Assembly (NCBI GenBank): GCA_024364735.1
Contig: JAGFNQ010000839.1
Location: 61,612-125,611, forward strand
Length of the DNA stretch: 64,000 nt
Reading direction: 5' to 3'
From: Boesenbergia rotunda
Lineage: Eukaryota; Streptophyta; Magnoliopsida; Zingiberales; Zingiberaceae
Part shown: piece after piece, positions 55,991 through 64,000 of the stretch
How positions within the stretch are numbered: position 1 is the first letter of the stretch
Layout: each line of letters starts with the position of its first letter
The notes under the pieces: model-generated
Databases searched by the model: none
Told to the model about the DNA's origin: nothing
Seen by the model: only the letters and a program-made list of their open reading frames with translations
Position numbers and translations under genes: made by a program

Positions 55991-56669
55991 TGTGAGAAAT
56001 ATTTTTTTATTTTAATTAATATTCACGTGGCGGTAGAAACAATTCTCTTTATATTCTTGCAACTAAATTTAAAAGAAGTTGAAAAGATCATTCTTATATT
56101 CATGCAATATGAAAATGAATGTATTACATTAAGAGATAATTGAATATATATATTGATGTAATGTGTAAATAAAAGGTTTCATAATAGTCCTCCCTCTATC
56201 TATATATACACTTTTGCTCCATCAAAAGGGCTAAGTAAGAAGAGAGGTCGAGAGGGAGAATCACAATTGTTTAAGGAGTTCTAATTTCTTTATACTTGAA
56301 GATTATCACGAGCCAAAATATGTTTATTTTTAAGTATCGTATTGTGAAAATCATTTAGTTCAAAATCTTGGGCATTAAGGTGGCTAAAGGTGATTCACTC
56401 ACTCCAAGTGGCCCCGCTAACTCGTCTTAGGGCCAACATGGAGGAGGTAAATCACGAGGGCTACTAGCCCATATACTATGACTAGCGTGTGGGGAGGGCA
56501 AACACATTGACTTTACCAGGTTTTGACTCCCAGACATCAATATGGCAACATCACACGCCCTAGCCATGAGTCCATCTTGCGGGGACAAAATCTTGGGCAT
56601 TAAGGAACGCACAAAATGAAAAACTTAATTTGTATATTCATGTTAATGAAGATATATGTTATTTTTACA
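55991..56669 (+). repeat. 5' LTR of element P
   Basis: Starts TGTGAGAAATATTTTTTTATT, similar to TGTTAGAAATTTTTTTTTATT at 63890, and ends TTTTTACA. Both copies go on to AGAT(C/A)ATTCTT...TATTCAT(G/A)CAAT. It contains a 205-bp SINE. Confidence 0.65.
56381..56585 (-). mobile_element. SINE-like insertion, family 2, copy 2
   Basis: Flanked by a perfect 20-bp direct repeat that begins CAAAATCTTG (56361-56380 and 56586-56605). On the minus strand the head has an A-box-like CATGGCTAGGGCG and a weak B box (GGGAGTCAAAACC). The 3' half matches 44004-44175. Long perfect duplications are the mark of LINE-type target-primed insertion. Confidence 0.8.
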
Positions 56670-56671
56670 TG

Positions 56672-56683
56672 TGATATTAGAGC
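56672..56683 (+). other. Primer binding site of element P
   Basis: TGATATTAGAGC two bases after the LTR end. It differs at two positions from the initiator-Met match TGGTATCAGAGC. Confidence 0.6.
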
Positions 56684-57665
56684 TCTTGTTAAAAACTTAT
56701 AATTTTTCATTAAAGAATAATTTTCTCTCTTGATCAATTTTGTGTCAATATTTTTATAAAAATATTTTATATTTTCTTCCACTATGATTTATATGTTCAA
56801 ATATGAACATGTAATTATGAATGTTCTTTACATGTATGATAATTTTATTGGGAAAACTGATATAATTGCACATGTCGAGTAATTATGTAAAAAGAATTTT
56901 GAGACTAAAAGTTATGTATGTTTTTATTGACATCTCAACTTTCAAATGGACATAATGTATTAAGCATGTTACACTTATTTATGTTTGATTAGATTTTTGT
57001 ATGCTTTCTATATTCATTCATTAGAAATAAATGATTATGATCATCAATATGTGAGTTATTAATCTTTTCTTACTTTGAGTATGATTATATATAGATCATT
57101 ATGAGCATGATTATTATGTTTACTCATGTTTTATGCTTGATAGATCATAAAGTTAAAATTAAATACATATGAACCTTTAAATGGTTATTATCATTCTTAT
57201 TTAATCTAATGTCTATATTATGCATAATTTGTTAATCATCAAAGTGGTCAAATTAATAAAAAGATTTAAACATTAATTAAATAATATTAAAATTTTATGA
57301 TGATGAAAATAGGTAACTTTTATTCTGAATAATTTAAAATTTATTGATTATAAAATAATTGAGTCATAAATACTTTATTTTAGGATGATGAATATAATTA
57401 TGGTTAATTTATATGCTTTATTAGATATGTTTTGTATATCCAAAGATAACAAACATATTTAATTAGAACATATATAATTACCTAGTATATGAAAATTTAT
57501 TTGAGCATTAATTATATGTGTATCAAAAGAGAACTTCAATATACATTTAAACTTCATATAAATGTTATTTGAATTTTATATTATAATTTATGAATCAAAG
57601 CATTGAAGTATGAGCATTCTAAATATTTTGCAATAACAATAATTGTTGTTTTTCATTCGCAAGCT

Positions 57666-57842
57666 ATGTCTATTACGAAGTTCAATGGACTTAATTTTTT
57701 TGAATAGAGTGAACAAATCCAGTTCCATTTAGATGTTTTGGATATTAATTTGACACTTCTTAGAGATAAGTCTGTTGCATTTACTGAAACTAGTAGCACT
57801 GAATAGGTATCTTTCCATAAGGTTTTAGAAAGATCAAACAAA
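57666..57842 (+). pseudogene. Start of gag of element P
   Basis: Reads M-S-I-T-K-F-N-G-L-N-F, then a stop where Copia gag has Trp (TGG to TAG), then S-E-Q-I-Q-F-H-L-D-V-L and K-V-L-E-R-S-N-K-L. This is the typical first ~60 residues of a Copia gag. It stops where repeat R begins near 57845. Confidence 0.65.
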
Positions 57843-57844
57843 CT

Positions 57845-58690
57845 TCGACTTTTTACCAAAAGGCGTATCCAAGAATTAGTATCTACCAAAAGGCGTACTA
57901 TGGTTTCATTTTTACCAAAGGGCGCACCCATTTTTATGAACTTCCTCTTATACCCCTTTGCCAAATATTGCCTTTCTCTTTCTCTTTCTCTTTGTCAGTA
58001 ACGAATCTCGAGACATCTGAACATGCTTTTTCAGACTTTTCATTTTAAAATAATATATTTGGGAATTGGCTAAAAAACGTAAGGTAAAGTAAGGTAAAGA
58101 AAGAAGAATTATTTCAGTTAAAAGAAATCTCTCTTCCAACGTGATTTAAAAATATAAAGAGATGATTTTTTATATTTGATTAATATAAATTAATATATTA
58201 AATAATATTTAATAAATATATTAATATATAAAAAAACCTATCAAAATACGTGATTTCAGATTCAAAAGCAGGGTCTGAAGTCATCGTATGAGGGCCTGAA
58301 ATCAGATGACTTAAGACCCTCCTTGGGCCTGAAGTCAAATGACTTCAAGCTTAAGCAGGGCCTGAAGTCAGATGACTTCAGGCCCTGTCTGCATTCAAAA
58401 TTTTTTTTTATTTTAAATTTTTTTAAAATAATATTTAATCATGATTTATTAAATTAATTATTTATAGGGTAATCTTTTATGTTGTAAACTTTTAATGATT
58501 ATAATTATGTTGCAATAGGAATTTTTTAGGTCTATCAGTGAGTTTTCACCAAAACCCATTGATGGACCTAGGATATTTGGATTTCGCAAAACCCAACATC
58601 AATAGTTAGAGTTGAGCTAGGAGATGATATTTTTGGTGTCCAAACTTTTAATGATTATAAATTATGTTGCAATAGGAGTTTTTTAGGTCT
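57845..58690 (-). repeat. Repeat R, copy 2 (inverted, shorter)
   Basis: Reverse complement of parts of 34725-36812: the CCAAAAGGCGTA words (57852-57935), the CTCTCTTTCTCTTT segment, and the TATTTGATTAATATAAATTAATATA block. The hairpin GGGCCTGAAGTC-AGAT-GACTTCAGGCCC follows (58348-58377), then one and a half units of the ~158-bp tandem repeat. It sits between gag and pol of element P, where part of gag and protease are missing. Confidence 0.7.
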
Positions 58691-60199
58691 ATAAGAAATT
58701 ATAAGATCCAAGGTATCAAAAATTATAAGATCCATATAGCATAATTTCTGATAATTTCTGATCCGTGGATAATTTCTTAGGCATATTATAAAAAATAATG
58801 CGATCTCAGAAATATAACATAATTTCTTATGAATTTTCTAATACACGGTATCATAATTTCTGATAATCGAGTCAAGGCTCCAATTAAATCTATTGGAACT
58901 TATCATTTGATTTTAGACACTGATATCATTTATCACTTTCAAACTCTTTATGTTCCTTCTCTTACTAGAAATTTAATTTCTTTATCAAAACTTAATACGG
59001 TTGGATACTCATTTAAGTTTGAAAATGAATATTTCAGTTTTTTAAAGAATAATCACTCTATTGATTTTGGTGTTCTTTGTGATGATTTATACAAATTAAA
59101 GCTTAAAAATTTGTTTGCTGAGACTCTATTGACCTTGCATGGTAATGTTGGAACAAAACATGGTTTAATGGATAGCTTATTTGTTACATAAACGTTTGAG
59201 TCATATATCTAAAGAACGGTTATAAAGATTAGTAAAGAATGAAATCCTTCATGATTTGGATTTTACTTACCTTGATTTTTGTGTGGATTATATTAAGAGG
59301 AAACATACAAAATACAATTAAGAAAACAGTTACAAGAAGCACAGGATTTATAGAAATTATATACACAGATATATGTTGACCTTTTCATGTTCCATCTCTT
59401 GGTGTAAACAAATATTTCATGACATTTATCGATGATTATTCACGTTATGACTTGTTTATTTGTTGAATGAAAATTCTCAATCGATAAATATCTTAGAGGT
59501 ATTTATTAACGTGGTTAAAAGATAATTAGACAGAAAAGTGAAGATGGCAAGTATGATAACTTTGGGAAGTGACCTAGTATATTTGCTAAATATTTAGAAT
59601 AACATGACATTTGTGCTCAATACACAATACCTGTGACACTACAACAAAATGGTGTTGTAGAAAGATGTAATTGTACTTTAATAAATATGGTAAGGAGGAT
59701 ATTAAGTTATTCTTCTTTATCCTTATCATTGTGGATGTATGCTTTGAAAACTGCTATGTACTTGTTAAATAGGATTCCTAGTAAGGCAGTTCCAAAAATT
59801 CCTTTTAAATTATGGACCAGAAGGAAACCTAGTTTAAGACACCTACATATTGGGGTTGCTTGGCGGATGCAAGAATTTATAATACACATGAAAAAAAACT
59901 AGACTTGAGAACAACTAGTGGATTTTTCATTGATTATCCAAAAAAGTCTAAAAGTTATAGATTTTATTATCCTAATCATTCTACGAAAATTGTTGAAACT
60001 AGGAACGCTAGGTTCATTGAGATTGGTGAAACTAGTGGGAGTATTAAACCAAGTGATGTAGAAATTCAAGAAGTTAAGGTATAAATACCTTTGCGATTTT
60101 GCCCATTTCTTCTTCTCAAGTTGTTGTTCTTATGATTGTTGAACATTTTGACAACCTACAAGAAGAACAAATGAATGACCAAACACTTCATGATGTTGT

Positions 60200-61814
60200 T
60201 GTTAGGATGTATACTAAAAGTCTTGCTTTTGTATAAGACATCTACATTTTGAAAGAGAATCACAAGATCACTGTTTGTATGTTTATATTAGTATGTGCAT
60301 ATTGTCTAATACTTTACACTATAAATAACATGGTGTGTGGTGTCGCACAGAAGATCATGTTATCAGTTCCTTGTAAAGTATAAGTAGAGGCTTACAACCG
60401 AGATGAATTTGGATAAACCATCAGGATGGTTGTAGTGTAATTTGATGTTGGTTTATCTTGACTATATAATTACACTAGTGCACTTTGTGTGCATTTAGCA
60501 AGACCAACATAGAGGTGATTCAATTTATACTGACTTTATAATTGAATCAGACCTCAGTTTATTATGGAGTACATGCTCTTAATCCCAATATAATAACGGG
60601 CGCATGTACTTAATATTTATTTCTTTGATTTACCAATGGGCGAGATTTATTCTGTTAAATCGATAAGCACGGTAAGTTGGAAAATAATATTATTTATATA
60701 GTGTGTCGTTGATTATAGACAGAAATCATGTCCTGGTGAGTCAGGATGATGATGCCCTCTTGATGAGCTCATAAAGTTCATCATGTTAAATCCTGCAGGT
60801 AGACTTGATCCAACATGATGATAAGGATGAGTGGTACTAATAAAAAAAATGATAAACCAGGCAGCAGACAAATTGAACCTGGGGTGACCAGCCCGGCCCC
60901 ATGGAAGTTTCCCACCGGTCACCAGGGTAAATCGGGAAGCGCTCGCAGTGGCCAGTCTAGAAGCCCAACGTCCCAGGGTTTGCGCCCCATTTGGAGAAAA
61001 AATTCCTGCAAAATGCGCCGTAGCTGGGGATCGAACCGCGGATGCCTGGGTTGACAAATAGTGACCTTACCGCTGCACCATGCCTCGGGGGCAAGTGAGT
61101 GGTACTAATCAAGGAGTTAGATGTTGATTAATTTAAATTACTGATAATTTTAATTAATCAACATCTAACTCCTTGATTAGTATCACTCATCCTTATCATC
61201 ATGTTAGACCAAGCCCACCTGCAAGATTTAACATGATGAACTTTATGAGCTCATCAAGGGGGCATCATCATCCCGACTCACCAGGACACAGTTTCTTTCT
61301 ATAATCAATGACACACCATGTAAATAATATTATTTCCCAACTTCCGGGCTTATCGATTTAACAGAATAAATCTTGCCCATTGGTAAATCAAAGAAATAAC
61401 TATTAAGTACATGTGTCTGTTATTATATCGGAATTAAGAGTATGTACTTCATAATATCTGAGGTCTGATTCAACTATATAGTCAGTATAAGTTGAATTAC
61501 CTCTATATTGGTCCTGCTCAATGCACACAAAGTGCATTAATGTAATTCTATGGTCAAGACAAACCAATACCAAATTACACTACAACCATCCCGATGGTTT
61601 GTCCAAATCCATCTCGGTTGTGAGCCTCTACTTATACTCTACAAGGGACTGATAACATGATCTTCTGTGTGACACTACACACCATGTTATTTACAATGTA
61701 AAGTATCAGACAATATACACATACTAATATAAACATGCAACAATGATCTTGTGATTCTCTTTCAAAATGTAGATATCCATACAGAAAGCAAGACTTTTAG
61801 TATACGTCCTAACA
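60200..61814. mobile_element. 1.6-kb palindromic element with TG...CA ends and 5-bp duplication
   Basis: Two arms of about 670 bp are near-perfect reverse complements, meeting at about 61143. Ends are TGTTAGGATGTATAC... and ...GTATACGTCCTAACA. GTTGT occurs at 60195-60199 and 61815-61819, and the interrupted pol frame is restored by removal. A SINE (60842-61095) sits in the left arm near the centre. TG/CA ends and a 5-bp duplication are LTR-like, but the full-length inverted arrangement is that of a foldback element. Without the SINE it is about 1.35 kb. No coding frame. Confidence 0.85.
60842..61095 (-). mobile_element. tRNA-derived SINE, family 1, copy 2
   Basis: Flanked by TGAGTGGTACTAAT (60828-60841 and 61096-61109). 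On the minus strand it starts with GAGGCATGGTGCAGCGG (A box) and GGTTCGATCCC (B box), both close to the RNA polymerase III consensus. It ends T-rich (ATCATTTTTTTT). The body is shared with 36888-37125. This copy keeps a better promoter than copy 1. Confidence 0.9.
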
Positions 61815-63889
61815 GTTGTTCACAATAAACCTAATGTTGATGAACTATAAGCAGTAGACTAAGAAGGTCTGAAAGGGAAAGAAGATCAGCTATTCCGAAT
61901 AATTACGTAGTTTATTTATAAGAGTCAGAATTTGACTTAAGTATTGATAAAGTTCCAGTTTCATTTTCACAAGCCATGGAAAGTATTAATTCTTCCAAGT
62001 GGTTTGACACCATGATTGAAGAGTTGAAATCAATAGATTACAATAATGTTTAGGATCTTGTTAAATTGCCTAAAGGGTCAAAGACAGTTAGATGTAAATG
62101 AGTCTTTAAGACCAAACATGACTCTAATGACAATATCCCAATGATTTTACTTAGAAAGATGATGTTGGCTACAAAGAGACCTTTTCTCCCATCTTAAAAA
62201 AAGACTCACTAAGAATTATTATGGTAATGGTAGCTCATTATAATTTAGAGCTACATCAAATAGATGTGAAAATTGTCTTTTTAAATGAAGATTTAGATTT
62301 TGAATGGAGATTTAGATGAAGTGGTTTATATAGATCAACCTAAAGGCTTTCAATTACAAGGAAAGGACACATGGTGTGTAAGCTTAAGAAATCAATACAC
62401 AGATTTAAACAAGCTTCCCAACAATGATATCTTAATTTTAATTATACTATAGTTTTCTTTAGATTTAAGGAAAATGTCGTAGATCGGCTAGATATCTAAA
62501 GGTTAGTGGAAGTAAGTTTATTTTTCTAATTCTGTATGTTGATGATACCTTGATTGCTGCTAATTTCTTGGTTTATTACACGAGATCAAGAAATTTCTCT
62601 CAGAAAACTTTGAAATAAAAGATATGGGTGAGACATTGTATGTGATAGGAATTGAAATATTCTGGATAGATCACAAGGAATGTTAGGGTTGTCTCAAAAA
62701 TCATATATTATTAAAGTTTTAAAGAGATTTAGGATGAAAAAATATTCTGTAAGTATTATACTAATTCAGAAAGATGATAAATTAAGTCTTATGCAATGCC
62801 CAAAGAATGAATTGGAACGCAAACAAATGGAGCAAACTCTTTATGCATCTATCGTTTGAAGCTTAATGTATGCCCAAACTTGTACCAGACCATATATCAG
62901 TTTTGTTGTTGGAATGTTGGGGGCAGGTATCAAAGTAATCGAGGATTGGATCATTGGAAAGCTGCAAAGAATGTTTTACGATATTTACAAGGGACAAAAA
63001 TACATGTTCACTTATAGGAGATTTGATCATCTTGAAATGATAGGATACTCAAATTTAGATTTTACTGGATGCTTAGATTTTAGAAAATCCACATTTGACT
63101 ATTTGTTCCTCTTAGCTAGAGGAGCAATTTCATGAAAAAGTGCGAAGCAATCAATCATTGTTGCTTCAACTATGGAAGCTGAGTTTGTAATATGCTTTGA
63201 GATTACCATTCATGAATTATGGTTGCGGAATTTCATTTCATGAATTAAAATAGTTGACAGTATTGCTAAACCGTTGAAAATTTATTGTGATAATACCGCA
63301 TCAGTCTTCTTTTTTAAGAACAATAAGTATTCAAAAGGTACTAAATATATGGAAATAAAATACTTTGACGTTAAAGAAGAAGTTCAGAAACAAAGAGTGT
63401 TAATTGAGCATATTAGCTCCAACCTTATGATTGTGGATCCATTAACTAAAGTATTGCCACCAAAGATATTTAATGAACATGCCACAAGGATGTACATTAT
63501 GAAAAATTGTTAATGACTCCATAATTTAGTTCATGTTCATTTATATTTGACTCTCAGAGCACTTTTGAATGTTGTTCTGATACATTAATTCATCCTGTTT
63601 TTCTATGTTGGTGTATATACATGAATAATTATATAAGTATTATCATGACTTATTTCTAATAATAATATTATGGATGAACCATTATGTTATGCTTCATTAT
63701 AGTTCATGTTAGGTATGGAGCTTATATTGTGATACATGAAAGGAAGTATTTCGAACTACTCATGTACAATTGATCTTTATTAGTTTTTGCTTAATGATGA
63801 TTTATAATTGACCAATTTAAGAAAGAATTTAACTTAGATGTTATGCATTATGTATAAAGTGAATAAAGTCATATAACTAAGTACGAGAA

Positions 63890-64000
63890 TGTTAGAAATT
63901 TTTTTTTATTAATGTCAAGATGTATGATTTATTTCTCTATTTAATGACTTATTTATATTGGTCAATAAAGAGATAATTCTTTTCATATTCATACAATTAT
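63890..64000 (+). repeat. Start of the 3' LTR of element P
   Basis: TGTTAGAAATTTTTTTTTATT onward resembles the 5' LTR start at 55991 and continues with AGATAATTCTTTTCATATTCAT. The window ends inside it. The preceding polypurine tract is not clear. Confidence 0.5.

Larger units (their letters stand above)
58829..63513 (+). pseudogene. pol of Copia element P (integrase, RT, RNase H; broken)
   Basis: Pieces in order: GAG-pre-integrase region (YVPSLTRNLISLSKLN, 58829-59191); integrase core with FIDDYSRY near 59430, a G-S-D segment near 59570 and the Q-Q-N-G-V-V-E-R motif at 59640; then L-L-N-R-I-P-S-K and the integrase C-terminal part to 60084. The RT fragment (61980-62850) has YVDD near 62536. 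RNase H (62866-63513) has TRPYISFVVGML, A-S-T-M-E-A-E-F and I-K-Y-F-D-V-K-E-E. It ends D-P-L-T-K-V-L-P-P-K. Many stops and frame changes are present. The palindromic element at 60200-61814 splits integrase from RT; when it is removed the codons join (L-H-D-V-V then H-N-K-P-N). Confidence 0.85.
55991..64000 (+). mobile_element. Decayed plus-strand Copia element P
   Basis: 5' LTR 55991-56669, primer binding site, start of gag (57666), then a gap with repeat R, pol pieces (58829-63513) and the start of the 3' LTR near 63890, cut by the window end. Many stops and frame changes show it is old. Later insertions inside it: SINE (56381-56585), repeat R (57845-58690) and a palindromic element (60200-61814, with a SINE). 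Unlike A, B and C it is an autonomous-type element. Confidence 0.8.

Overview
The window is nuclear DNA of a flowering plant, most likely a monocot. The reasons are spliced genes with a GC-rich coding style, tRNA-derived SINEs, Ty1/Copia and Ty3/Gypsy LTR elements, hAT transposons and a plant L1-type LINE. No prokaryotic-style gene or operon is visible. The species cannot be fixed; a Zingiberales-like genome is only a guess.

Bases 1-34,750 are a nest of transposable elements. From the left: an LTR end (1-397) abuts the 3' end of a Gypsy element (LTR 715-3507). That element lies inside the LTR of a minus-strand, gag-only Copia element (A, 3508-9147), which is arranged head-to-tail with a second copy sharing one LTR. 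A second minus-strand gag-only Copia element (B, 9514-16452) follows. A third, plus-strand element (C, 16772-34170, 5-bp TSD GCTGC) carries gag plus an extra reading frame resembling the 'putative plant transposon protein' family. C itself was hit by a hAT transposon (20392-23991, which contains a smaller hAT-type MITE), a Gypsy solo LTR (24870-27971) and another solo LTR (28993-31232). Each of these has an exact target duplication, and removing it restores the interrupted sequence. C sits inside a minus-strand relative of the reading frame it carries.

Bases 34,725-37,145 hold a palindrome-rich repeat (R) with a hAT-type MITE, then a SINE. The gene-bearing part follows. A five-exon GARP/G2-like repressor gene of the NIGT1/HHO family (40379-42785) has an in-frame TGA just after its MYB-like domain. 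A four-exon SecE-type gene (47165-54706), probably the plastid envelope SECE2, has a 6.9-kb last intron filled by a broken LINE whose 5' end is joined to a piece of plastid rpl2 (intron end plus start of exon 2).

Bases 55,991-64,000 are a decayed plus-strand Copia element with 5' LTR, PBS, gag start, integrase, RT (YVDD) and RNase H. It is interrupted by an inverted copy of R, a SINE, and a 1.6-kb near-perfect palindrome with TG...CA ends and a 5-bp duplication that itself contains another SINE.

The most unusual signal is a shared promoter architecture. Directly upstream of the TATA boxes of elements A, B and C, and of the extra gene in C, lie arrays of 8-10-bp palindromes with strict spacing: 18 bp for GGGCGCCC and 19 bp for CAGTCGACTG.
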